A program made the translations under genes and the position numbers. A DNA stretch of 64,000 nucleotides from the NCBI RefSeq assembly GCF_003293745.1, contig NZ_PTLZ01000004.1:1-64000 (forward strand), given 5' to 3'. The notes beneath the pieces are model-generated. The model saw nothing but the letters and a program-made list of their open reading frames with translations, was not told where the DNA came from and did not search any database. Position 1 is the first letter of the stretch. Each line of letters starts with the position of its first letter. Positions 56,917-64,000 of this stretch are shown here, one piece after another. The DNA is from Herminiimonas fonticola. Its GTDB lineage: Bacteria; Pseudomonadota; Gammaproteobacteria; Burkholderiales; Burkholderiaceae_D.

Positions 56917-57801
56917 ATGGAAAATTTGAAAGAAGATTTCGCTAGCCTGGTCGCAAAAACACCTTTGTCCGATGGCGTCGATAGACGTGGTTTCATGAAG
57001 ACGGCTCTGGGGACAGGGTTTGCAGCAGCCGTGCTGCCAGTGTGTGCGCAGAGCGTGGTCAAGACCGACGCTACCGGATTGACCGCTGGTGAAGTAACGG
57101 TGATGGTCAACGGCCAGGCAGTGCCGGTTTATCGCGCGCAACCGGAAGGAAAAACCAATCTGCCGGTGATTCTGGTGATCTCCGAAATCTTTGGCGTGCA
57201 TGAATACATCGCTGACGTTGCACGTCGCTTTGCGAAGTTGGGTTATCTGGCATTGGCACCGAATCTGTTTGTGCGACAAGGCGATCCTGGGGCATACAAA
57301 ACGATTGCGGAATTGCAGAAGGAAGTCATAAGCAAAGTGCCGGATGCGCAAGTCATGGCAGACCTTGATGCGGTGGTTGCATGGGCCAAGGCAAATGGCG
57401 GCAATACAGCCAAGCTAGGCATCACCGGTTTTTGCTGGGGTGGGCGTATCACGTGGATGTACTCTGCACACAATCCCAAGGTCAAGGCTGGCGTCGCCTG
57501 GTACGGTCGTTTGGTCGGCAACAGCACGCCATTGACGCCTACGCACCCTGTCGATATCGCTGCCAAGTTAAAGACGCCGATACTCGGTTTGTATGGCGGG
57601 CAAGATGGCGGTATTCCAGTCACCACCGTGGTGGAAATGAAGGATGCGCTTGCCAAAGGCAGTAGCAAATCGGAATTCGTTGTGTTTAAAAATTCCGGCC
57701 ATGCCTTCCATGCAGATTATCGTCCTAGCTATGTGGAAGCAGACGCCAAAGACGGTTGGGCCCAATGCGTTGCATGGTTCAAAGCTCACGGTGTTGCCTG
57801 A
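56917..57801 (+). CDS. Dienelactone hydrolase family protein with Tat signal
   Basis: A 294-residue alpha/beta hydrolase. It starts with an extended twin-arginine signal (RRGFMK at residues 23-28, then a hydrophobic stretch to VCAQS), so it is exported folded to the periplasm. The nucleophile is Cys172 in GFCWGG, with Asp in YGGQDGGIP and His in NSGHAFHADY: the Cys-Asp-His triad of dienelactone hydrolases. The substrate is unknown. ACTGGAGGA precedes ATG 56917. It follows polA by 96 bp. Confidence 0.9.
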   Translation: MENLKEDFASLVAKTPLSDGVDRRGFMKTALGTGFAAAVLPVCAQSVVKTDATGLTAGEVTVMVNGQAVPVYRAQPEGKTNLPVILVISEIFGVHEYIADVARRFAKLGYLALAPNLFVRQGDPGAYKTIAELQKEVISKVPDAQVMADLDAVVAWAKANGGNTAKLGITGFCWGGRITWMYSAHNPKVKAGVAWYGRLVGNSTPLTPTHPVDIAAKLKTPILGLYGGQDGGIPVTTVVEMKDALAKGSSKSEFVVFKNSGHAFHADYRPSYVEADAKDGWAQCVAWFKAHGVA

Positions 57802-57824
57802 TTTATTGAGGCCTGAAGTGAAAG

Positions 57825-57860
57825 GCGCGGCATGTTCTTCAAACGCGATGCCGCGCTTTT
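57825..57860 (+). terminator. Terminator after the dienelactone hydrolase gene
   Basis: GCGCGGCAT (57825-57833) pairs exactly with ATGCCGCGC (57848-57856) around 14 nt, followed by TTTTTA. Confidence 0.85.
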
Positions 57861-57893
57861 TATTTGCCGAAATGATTGGGATATGTTCTAATT

Positions 57894-57908
57894 TGCAACC
57901 TTGTTGCA
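57894..57908 (+). promoter_or_regulatory. Palindrome across the ZIP gene start (candidate operator)
   Basis: TGCAAC (57894-57899) and GTTGCA (57903-57908) are exact reverse complements with CTT between. TATGTT (57882-57887) upstream could be the -10, placing the palindrome at about +1 to +15. A repressor bound here would block transcription. It does not resemble the classic Zur box. Confidence 0.45.
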
Positions 57909-58707
57909 TCTACTGAGATTCAAAATTAATTCCACGCTCGTTTCCATCCTGTTGACCACCGCCATCTCTGGTGTGTTCAGCATTTCCGCTGCGGCGCTGT
58001 TTTCTTTTTCGCTGTTGTCGAAGCTGGTCGATCGCATGGTCAGTCTATCGGTGGGGATTTTGCTGGCGACGTCCTTGCTGCATGCCTTGCCGGAAGCGTT
58101 TGAATCCGAAGCCAATACACATACATTATTCGCCGTGCTGCTAGGCGGTTTGCTGGCATTTTTTCTTTTGGAAAAAATGGCGATACTGCGCCACTCACAT
58201 CATCACGAACACGATGGCCACGGTCATCATCACGGTCATGATGCTCGCGAAGCAGGCGCGTCTGGCTGGATGATACTGGTAGGCGACAGTCTGCATAACT
58301 TCACTGACGGTATTTTGATCGCAGCGGCTTTTTTGGCGGACCCGCATCTCGGGATCATGACGGGGCTGGCAATTATCGCGCATGAAATTCCACAGGAAAT
58401 CGGTGATTTCATTGTGCTGTTGAACGCAGGTTTTACGCGTAGACGCGCGTATGCGTACAACATCATTTCCGGCTTGATGGCGATCGTTGGCGGTGTGGTT
58501 GGCTACTTGTTGCTGGACCGCGCGCAGTCATGGATACCCTATGTTCTGGTATTCGCATCGTCCGGATTCATTTACATCGCAGTCAGCGATCTGATGCCGC
58601 AAATGCAGCGTCGTGCATCCATGCGTGAAACGGTGCCGCAAGTGCTGTTGATTGCACTTGGTGTCGGCATCGTTTTATTTTTGACGGGTAATGCGCACAC
58701 GCACTGA
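57901..58707 (+). CDS. ZIP family metal transporter
   Basis: A 268-residue inner-membrane protein with about eight hydrophobic segments that takes up zinc or other divalent metal. A His-rich loop (HSHHHEHDGHGHHHGHD, about residues 98-115) follows the third segment. TM4 has HNFTDG and TM5 HEIPQEIGDF, the binuclear metal site of ZIP proteins. An in-frame stop at 57889 limits the start: TTG 57901 or TTG 57904 is most likely, since the first ATG (58036) would delete TM1. Confidence 0.88.
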   Translation: MLHLLRFKINSTLVSILLTTAISGVFSISAAALFSFSLLSKLVDRMVSLSVGILLATSLLHALPEAFESEANTHTLFAVLLGGLLAFFLLEKMAILRHSHHHEHDGHGHHHGHDAREAGASGWMILVGDSLHNFTDGILIAAAFLADPHLGIMTGLAIIAHEIPQEIGDFIVLLNAGFTRRRAYAYNIISGLMAIVGGVVGYLLLDRAQSWIPYVLVFASSGFIYIAVSDLMPQMQRRASMRETVPQVLLIALGVGIVLFLTGNAHTH

Positions 58708-58724
58708 AGCGCGGCGCATCACTT

Positions 58725-59579
58725 CTAAACAGTTTGTGCGACCGGCCGTGCAGGATCGCTGCACCATTCACTCCATGAGCCTGGATACAAGGCTGCGCCT
58801 GTCAGACCTGCAACTTCCAGTGCCAGCAAATTGTGGCAAGCAGTCACGCCTGAGCCGCATTGCATGACTGCCGTTTCCGGATTCTTGATTAACTCACTGA
58901 ATTCACTACGCAATTGATCAGCAGATTTGAAGCGACCATCGGCTTGCAGATTGTCCTTGAAGAAGCGATTTTTCGCGCCCGGAATATGGCCGCCGACCGG
59001 ATCCAGTGTTTCATTCTCGCCGCGGAATCTATCCGGTGCGCGCGCATCGACGATGGTGTGCGTTGCGGTATTTAAACTTTTCAAAATGTCGTCTGCATTG
59101 ACTGACGCCACCAGCGCAGGCTGGTCTGTCAATGTGCCCAGGGTACGGGGCGAAGCTTCGGTTGAGACAAACATGCCGTGCGCTAGCCACGCCGGCAAGC
59201 CGCCATCCAACACTGCGACGGCGTCGTGCCCAACCCATTTCAGCATCCACCACAAGCGCGCGGCAAACATGCCGCCGTGCGCATCGTAAGCAACGACCTG
59301 GGTATTGTCATTGATGCCCCACCGACGCAAATTCGCAATGAAAGTAGCACGATCAGGCAATGGATGGCGGCCGCGAAACGTGCCGTCAGCACCAACTTTT
59401 TCACCCGCCAACTCGTGATCAAGATGGGCAAACTGCGCATTCGGAATATGCCCTTCTGCAAAGGCTTGTTGGCCAGCTTCCGGTTTGGTCAGATCGTGAC
59501 GGCAATCGAGTACGACCAAATCATGATCAAACACGTGTTGCGCCAGTTCAGCAGCGGAAATCAGGGTGGTGAAAGTCAT
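58725..59579 (-). CDS. sseA: Sulfurtransferase (3-mercaptopyruvate / thiosulfate type, two rhodanese domains)
   Basis: A 284-residue tandem rhodanese protein. The N-terminal inactive domain has LDCRHDLTKPEAG and the C-terminal one carries the active-site loop CGSGVTA (Cys near 240). CGSGVTA is the mercaptopyruvate-type loop, as in SseA. It moves sulfane sulfur to cyanide or thiols in the cytoplasm. It converges with the ZIP gene (17-bp gap). The choice between mercaptopyruvate and thiosulfate is not certain. Confidence 0.92.
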   Translation of the reverse strand: MTFTTLISAAELAQHVFDHDLVVLDCRHDLTKPEAGQQAFAEGHIPNAQFAHLDHELAGEKVGADGTFRGRHPLPDRATFIANLRRWGINDNTQVVAYDAHGGMFAARLWWMLKWVGHDAVAVLDGGLPAWLAHGMFVSTEASPRTLGTLTDQPALVASVNADDILKSLNTATHTIVDARAPDRFRGENETLDPVGGHIPGAKNRFFKDNLQADGRFKSADQLRSEFSELIKNPETAVMQCGSGVTACHNLLALEVAGLTGAALYPGSWSEWCSDPARPVAQTV

Positions 59580-59645
59580 GCGCTCTCCTTGATGTGGATC
59601 ATGTGCCCGCCGCTCACATAATGAGTTGCAGGATGGGATTCGTGT

Positions 59646-60575
59646 TTACAGTTCGGTCGCAATCGGATCGACCGGTGCCACGGTTTTCGGCGTGCTCGTA
59701 TTGCGGATATTGTAGAACGTCGCAACGATGCCGCTGACCAGAATGATGGCTATGCCGAGCCAGCCATACAGACCCAGCACATCATTCCAGATCACGATAC
59801 CCCACAAACTTGAAAAGACGATGCCGGTGTATTGCAGATTCGCAGTGACCAGCGTATTGCCGAGTCTATAGGCGCGCGTCATCGCCATCTGCGCCATCGC
59901 TGCAAGTACGCCTATGCTGAGTAGCAGCGTGATGCCGTAGGCTGAATGCGCGCGCAATATGCTGACAGGTTGTTCGTGCAGGCCCGGTCCGAAAAGGCAG
60001 CCGAGAAAACCTGCGAGTAAGCCGGTTGCGGAAAAATAAAACACCACGCGTGATTCCGGTTCGCCGAGTTTTCCTAGATGTCTTACCTGCAAATAAGCCA
60101 ATGCCGATAGCGCGCCGGAGCATAGCCCGATAAAACCGCCCAGCCATTGATCGTCATGTATCGATGGTCGCAACAACAAGGTCACGCCAATAAAACTGGC
60201 AATGATCGCGGTGACCAGCCCCCATTCAAAGCGTCGTTTGCCGAGACGCCATGCAGCAAAAAACAGGATGCCGGAAATCCAGATCGGTGCCATGTAATTC
60301 AGCGTCATCGCAGTCGCCAGCGGCAGCAAGCTGATCGCATAAAACCACAGCCAGACTGCGACTGTGCCGACGAAGCAGCGCCATAAATGCTGCCAGATGA
60401 ATGTGGTTTTCAGGCTGCCGTTCTGGCGCAGGATCAATGCGTAAATAAAGATCACGCCAACCAGTCCGCGATACATCAGGATTTCAGCGACGGTATAGGT
60501 TTCGGACGCCAGCTTGACGCACACGCCCATGATGGCAAAGGCGAAAGTGGCGAAGAGCATCCAGAGTGATTGCAT
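59646..60575 (-). CDS. DMT superfamily permease (EamA type)
   Basis: A 309-residue inner-membrane protein with ten predicted segments and two EamA repeats: the first starts LFATFAFAIMGVCVKLASE, the second near residue 155. ATG 60575 begins MQSLWML. Substrates of this broad family (amino acids, nucleotide sugars, metabolite efflux) cannot be assigned. It is followed by the sulfurtransferase gene in a minus-strand run, with a 66-bp gap. Confidence 0.92.
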   Translation of the reverse strand: MQSLWMLFATFAFAIMGVCVKLASETYTVAEILMYRGLVGVIFIYALILRQNGSLKTTFIWQHLWRCFVGTVAVWLWFYAISLLPLATAMTLNYMAPIWISGILFFAAWRLGKRRFEWGLVTAIIASFIGVTLLLRPSIHDDQWLGGFIGLCSGALSALAYLQVRHLGKLGEPESRVVFYFSATGLLAGFLGCLFGPGLHEQPVSILRAHSAYGITLLLSIGVLAAMAQMAMTRAYRLGNTLVTANLQYTGIVFSSLWGIVIWNDVLGLYGWLGIAIILVSGIVATFYNIRNTSTPKTVAPVDPIATEL

Positions 60576-60617
60576 GAGAGCTGCGACTAAAAAGAGAGGT
60601 GATTCAAAAGCGGTGAG

Positions 60618-60652
60618 TCAGAGTCGCATGCATGTGATGCATGCGACTCTGA
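60618..60652. repeat. Perfect 16-bp inverted repeat with GTG spacer
   Basis: Positions 60618-60633 and 60637-60652 are exact reverse complements. It sits in the gap between the Rieske gene (stop 60665) and the DMT gene (start 60575), both minus strand. No T-run follows on the minus strand, so it may be a 3'-end hairpin or an operator for the DMT gene. Confidence 0.65.
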
Positions 60653-60664
60653 TAATTGACTGGT

Positions 60665-61765
60665 TTAGACGTCGAGCTGACGGCGATACCATTCATGGAA
60701 GTGCTGCATGCCATCTTCCATCGGCGATTGATACGGACCGACTTCATTGACGCCTCTATCCATCAGGATCTTGCGGCCGGCATCCATGCGCAAGGCGATT
60801 TCATCATCTTCTTCACAGGTTTCCATATACGCAGCGCGTTCTGCTGCGATGAAGTCGCGTTCGAAATGAACGATTTCTTCCGGGTAGTAAAACTCGACGA
60901 CGTTGCGTGTCTTTTGCGGGCCGTTAGGCCATACAGTCGAAACGACCAGCACGTGCGGATACCACTCGACCATGATGTTTGGATACAGCGTCAGCCAGAT
61001 TGCGCCATACGGTGGTGCTACACCGCCACGGAATTGCAATATCTGTTCTTGCCACTTCTGGTAAGTCGGTGAGCCGTGCTTGGCCAATGCATTGTGTACA
61101 CCAACGGTTTGCACGCTGTACTGATCGCCGAATTCCCATTTCAAATCGTCGCAGCTGACGAAGCTACCGAGACCCGGATGGAAGGGTTCAACGTGGTAAT
61201 CCTCCAGATACACTTCGATGAAGGTTTTCCAGTTGTAATCGCATTCATGCACTTCTACGTGATCCAGCATGTAGCCGCTGAAGTCGAGATCTTTCGTCAC
61301 GCCGAGATTACCCAGAATTTTTGCGACGTCGACGCCATTGCGTTCGAACAGCAAACCATTCCAGTTTTGCAGCGGTGTGTTGGACAGGTTCAGGCAAGGC
61401 GTTTCGCCAAAATGCGGCGCGCCTATCAATTCACCCTTGAGATCGTAAGTCCAGCGATGCAGCGGGCAGACGATGTTATTCGCATGGCCGCGACCGTTGA
61501 ACATTTTCGCCTGACGATGACGACAGACGTTGGACAGCAATTCGATACCTTGCGGATTGCGGACCAGCATGCGGCCTTCGTTTTCCCACGCGAGCGTGGC
61601 AAAGTCGCCGACATTCGGCACCATCAATTCATGTCCCGCATAACGCGGACCATCGCGGAATAATTGCTGAATTTCCTGCTTCAACAGCGCTTCGTCAAAA
61701 TAGACGTTGACTGGAAGTTGCGCGTTTGAACGCGCGAGTTTGGCGAGATTAGCCAGATCGGACAT
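60665..61765 (-). CDS. Rieske-type aromatic ring-hydroxylating oxygenase, alpha subunit family
   Basis: A 366-residue mononuclear-iron oxygenase. The Rieske 2Fe-2S motif is CRH (in NVCRHRQAK) and CPLH (in IVCPLHRWTYD). The catalytic facial triad is seen as EDYHVEPFHP with two His; a later Asp completes it. The domain order is that of choline monooxygenase and phenylpropionate-type enzymes. No reductase or ferredoxin gene is adjacent. I prefer ATG 61765; a TTG at 61792 is possible. A minus-strand TATAAT (61862-61867) stands upstream. Confidence 0.9.
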   Translation of the reverse strand: MSDLANLAKLARSNAQLPVNVYFDEALLKQEIQQLFRDGPRYAGHELMVPNVGDFATLAWENEGRMLVRNPQGIELLSNVCRHRQAKMFNGRGHANNIVCPLHRWTYDLKGELIGAPHFGETPCLNLSNTPLQNWNGLLFERNGVDVAKILGNLGVTKDLDFSGYMLDHVEVHECDYNWKTFIEVYLEDYHVEPFHPGLGSFVSCDDLKWEFGDQYSVQTVGVHNALAKHGSPTYQKWQEQILQFRGGVAPPYGAIWLTLYPNIMVEWYPHVLVVSTVWPNGPQKTRNVVEFYYPEEIVHFERDFIAAERAAYMETCEEDDEIALRMDAGRKILMDRGVNEVGPYQSPMEDGMQHFHEWYRRQLDV

Positions 61766-62129
61766 CTCCACCCCCAAATTAATTTGCACCAACCAGAGGA
61801 AAGAATCCGCAAAAACCTTAGATCAAACGAGATAAAGAGGCAATTTTGGACAGAACCGAGGATTATACCCGAGACTCTTCACGAGGTTTGCGTGCCGCAC
61901 AGTTTTGAAGATGCGATTTAATGGCTTGCCAAAAAGGTAAAAATTTCCGCGAGCCATTTTGGGAAAACACGTGTCCAACCTGGGTAATCCCGGAATTTTG
62001 GTAGTGGAAGTGGCCTTTTTCTGCAAAAACAGCAGTTTTTAAGGCTGTAAGCAGTTGCTTAAGCAGCGTTTATCCGCAGTCTTGGATGGATTGCTCTAAA
62101 ATAACGGGCTAAACCTTTTTTCAGTCCTT
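61766..62129. other. 364-bp divergent gap, Rieske gene / xseB
   Basis: It holds a minus-strand TATAAT (61862-61867) for the Rieske gene and a plus-strand TAAAAT (62097-62102) for xseB, both without a clear -35. The middle is AT-rich with no open frame of note and no RNA that I recognise. Confidence 0.55.
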
Positions 62130-62381
62130 ATGTCCAAAAAACTATCCTCCGCTGCACTGCCTTCTTCGTTTGAAGAAGCGATGACAGAACTTGATGAGTT
62201 GGTCGCACGCATGGAGGCGGGCGAGTTGCCGCTGGAAGCATCGGTTGCGGCATACAAGCGCGGTTCAGAACTGGTCAAATATTGCGCGGCCCAACTGGAG
62301 AAAGTCGACAATCAAGTCAAAGTGCTGGAAGGCGACATGCTGAAGCCGTTTAACGCTGAGCGTATTGAGGCGGATGAATGA
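62130..62381 (+). CDS. xseB: Exodeoxyribonuclease VII small subunit
   Basis: An 83-residue protein. The SFEEAMTELDELVARMEAGELPLEASVAAYKRG region is the XseB signature, a helical protein that wraps XseA. xseA is not in the window. Its stop overlaps the ispA start by 4 bp (ATGA), a coupled arrangement conserved across proteobacteria. Confidence 0.96.
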   Translation: MSKKLSSAALPSSFEEAMTELDELVARMEAGELPLEASVAAYKRGSELVKYCAAQLEKVDNQVKVLEGDMLKPFNAERIEADE

Positions 62382-63268
62382 CGGAGCAATCGTTTGAAGG
62401 CTGGATGAAATCAATTCAGGTTGAAATGGAAGTGGCACTGGTGAAGCTTTTGCCGTCAGTGACGCAAAAACCTGCGCGTCTGCACGAAGCGATGCATTAC
62501 GCAGTACTGGATGGTGGCAAGCGCGTGCGTCCCTTGCTGGTACACGCTGCCGGCGCCTTGTTCGATGCGGATGTCGCCGAACTGGCGCGCGCTGCAGCTG
62601 CCGTTGAAATGATTCATGCGTACTCGCTGGTGCATGACGATATGCCTTGCATGGATGACGATGCGCTGCGTCGCGGCAAGCCGACCGTGCATGTGAAGTA
62701 CGACGAAGCGTGCGCGCTGTTGGTAGGCGATGCATTGCAAGCGCAGGCGTTTGAAATATTGGCTGAAGGCGGACTCGACGCGGCGCGTCAACTTGCGATG
62801 CTACGTTTGCTGGCAAAAGCATCCGGTTCGTTTGGTATGTGCGGTGGTCAGGCGATCGATTTGGCGAGCGTCGGTTTGACCTTGTCGCTGCAAGAGCTGG
62901 AGCAGATGCATACGCTGAAAACCGGTGCCTTGTTGCGCGTATCGGTATTGCTGGGCGCGCTCGCTGGCAAGGCTTTGTCTGAGAATGAAATAGCTGCGTT
63001 GGATCAGTATTCCAGTGCAATTGGTTTGGCGTTTCAGGTGGTCGATGATGTGCTGGATGCAACGGCAGATTCGGCAACTCTGGGTAAAACTGCTGGCAAG
63101 GATGCTGCAGATAACAAGCCGACTTACGTATCGATTTTGGGTCTGGAGCAATCACAGGCTTTGGCGGAAAAATTGCGCACCGATGCTTATCGTGCGCTGG
63201 AGCAGTTTGGAGACAAAGCACGACGCTTGCGAGAACTCGCAGACTTGATCGTGCAGCGGAAGGCCTAG
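62378..63268 (+). CDS. ispA: Farnesyl diphosphate synthase (short-chain polyprenyl synthetase)
   Basis: A 296-residue all-helical prenyltransferase. The first Asp-rich motif is DDMPCMDDD (FARM, about 87-95) and the second is DDVLD (SARM, about 224). [14 protein letters not shown] is upstream and [15 protein letters not shown] is downstream. Product length (C15) follows from similarity to IspA. It overlaps xseB by 4 bp and precedes dxs by 1 bp. Confidence 0.96.
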   Translation: MTEQSFEGWMKSIQVEMEVALVKLLPSVTQKPARLHEAMHYAVLDGGKRVRPLLVHAAGALFDADVAELARAAAAVEMIHAYSLVHDDMPCMDDDALRRGKPTVHVKYDEACALLVGDALQAQAFEILAEGGLDAARQLAMLRLLAKASGSFGMCGGQAIDLASVGLTLSLQELEQMHTLKTGALLRVSVLLGALAGKALSENEIAALDQYSSAIGLAFQVVDDVLDATADSATLGKTAGKDAADNKPTYVSILGLEQSQALAEKLRTDAYRALEQFGDKARRLRELADLIVQRKA

Positions 63269-63269
63269 T

Positions 63270-64000
63270 ATGAATTTGCTTGAAAAAATTAATGATCCTG
63301 CCGAGATTCGGCATCTGTCGCGACCGCAGCTCAAGCAGCTGGCGGACGAGCTACGCGCGTTTGTGATTGAATCGGTCGCGCAAACCGGCGGTCACCTGTC
63401 GTCCAATCTGGGCACGGTAGAACTGACGATTGCGCTGCATAATGTGTTCAACACGCCGGAAGATCGCATCGTGTGGGACGTCGGCCATCAGACCTATCCG
63501 CACAAGATATTGACCGGACGTCGCGATCAGATGCATTCATTGCGTCAGCGCGATGGTATTTCCGGTTTTCCGCGTCGCGATGAAAGTCCTTACGACACCT
63601 TTGGTACCGCACATTCATCGACCTCGATTTCAGCCGCTTTGGGTATGGCACTTGCGGCCAAAACCAAAGGCGAAGACAGGCATGCGATCGCCGTGATCGG
63701 CGACGGCGCGATGACTGCCGGTATGGCGTTTGAGGCGATGAATAATGCGGGTATTCACGACGACATCAATTTGCTGGTCGTGTTGAACGATAACGACATG
63801 TCGATCTCGCCGCCAGTCGGCGCCTTGAATCGTTATCTTGCGCGTCTGATGTCAGGTCAATTTTATGAAGCGGCGAAAAACGTCGGCAAGTCTGTATTGC
63901 CTGCGCCTGTGCGTGAGCTGGCAAAACGCTTGGAAGAACACGCAAAGGGCATGATAGTGCCGGCCACGATGTTTGAAGAATTCGGTTTCAATTACATCGG
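63270..64000 (+). CDS. dxs: 1-Deoxy-D-xylulose-5-phosphate synthase (5' part, cut by the window end)
   Basis: The first 243 residues of a protein that is usually about 620. The start [52 protein letters not shown], the TPP/Mg-binding [18 protein letters not shown] and NDNDMSISP are all typical of DXS. It joins pyruvate and glyceraldehyde phosphate, the entry to isoprenoids and also to ThiG substrate. It starts 1 bp after the ispA stop, in an xseB-ispA-dxs operon. The reading frame is open to 64000. Confidence 0.97.
   Translation, partial: MNLLEKINDPAEIRHLSRPQLKQLADELRAFVIESVAQTGGHLSSNLGTVELTIALHNVFNTPEDRIVWDVGHQTYPHKILTGRRDQMHSLRQRDGISGFPRRDESPYDTFGTAHSSTSISAALGMALAAKTKGEDRHAIAVIGDGAMTAGMAFEAMNNAGIHDDINLLVVLNDNDMSISPPVGALNRYLARLMSGQFYEAAKNVGKSVLPAPVRELAKRLEEHAKGMIVPATMFEEFGFNYI

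Noticed and set aside
62265-63314. 349-codon frame antisense to ispA
   Set aside because: Opposite xseB, ispA and the dxs start; very Arg/Pro/His-rich as expected for an antisense frame.

Overview
The window reads as a chromosomal segment of a betaproteobacterium, most likely Oxalobacteraceae in the Burkholderiales (Herminiimonas/Janthinobacterium-like). That placement is inference from gene content and order: argC - coiled-coil membrane protein - bactofilin - erpA, a BPSS1780-family membrane protein beside a type II thrB, xseB-ispA-dxs, coq7, two general porins with the typical trimeric-porin start, and a riboswitch-linked TerC protein. Coding density is high, coding bias looks even, and I see no insertion sequence, prophage, integrase, CRISPR array or rRNA operon.

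Layout. 1-2.2 kb: tRNA-Thr(CGT), then two palindromes, a promoter and a manganese-type (yybP-ykoY) riboswitch with an overlapping terminator in front of a TerC/YjbE-family membrane protein, followed by a universal stress protein. 2.2-9.1 kb: an SMP-30 lactonase and glycerol kinase on the minus strand, divergent from a beta-hydroxyacid dehydrogenase; then an SbmA/BacA-like ABC exporter, a DUF3047 lipoprotein and an unrecognised basic protein. 9.1-16 kb: an M20 amidohydrolase, a lipoprotein aminopeptidase, FadD, a hotdog thioesterase and an Atm1-type exporter. 16.2-21.4 kb: a glutamate/aspartate ABC importer (gltIJKL), pyrC and a DUF3025 gene. 21.8-26.6 kb: a SEC-C/YkgJ two-domain protein, two porins, coq7 and an OsmC protein. 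26.7-38.1 kb: rplM-rpsI, argC, DUF6776-like, bactofilin, erpA, anmK, an M23 peptidase, tyrS, dtd, a YbhB protein, a phosphoglycerate mutase-like phosphatase, and dusB-fis. 38.3-43.8 kb: purH, ruvC-ruvA-ruvB, a DUF188 protein and a FAH-family hydratase. 43.9-51.4 kb: valS, thiS-thiG-thiE, uvrD. 51.5-57.8 kb: a BPSS1780-family protein, thrB, a DUF2782 protein, polA and a Tat-exported dienelactone hydrolase. 57.9-64 kb: a ZIP metal transporter, a sulfurtransferase, a DMT permease, a Rieske oxygenase, and xseB-ispA-dxs, with dxs running off the window.

How it works together. Most genes are housekeeping: translation (rplM, rpsI, tyrS, valS, dtd, dusB), DNA repair (ruvABC, uvrD, polA, xseB), precursor synthesis (purH, pyrC, argC, thrB, thiSGE, ispA, dxs, coq7) and the envelope (M23 peptidase, anmK, bactofilin, porins). 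Metal handling recurs: the Mn riboswitch/TerC unit, the Atm1-type exporter and a ZIP importer with a palindrome across its probable start.

I did not find a wholly new system. The most interesting signals are regulatory DNA: the palindrome pair upstream of the riboswitch promoter, the mutually exclusive P1/terminator pairing, a 12-bp tandem repeat carrying four successive in-frame stop codons after fis, a terminator whose U-run abuts the anmK start codon, three genes with a -10-like hexamer exactly 6 nt before ATG (candidate leaderless mRNAs), and a palindrome over the ZIP start. Protein oddities are a D-tyrosyl-tRNA deacylase with Pro in place of the usual active-site Ser, a porin with a doubled first strand, and a Usp with a hydrophobic C-terminal tail.
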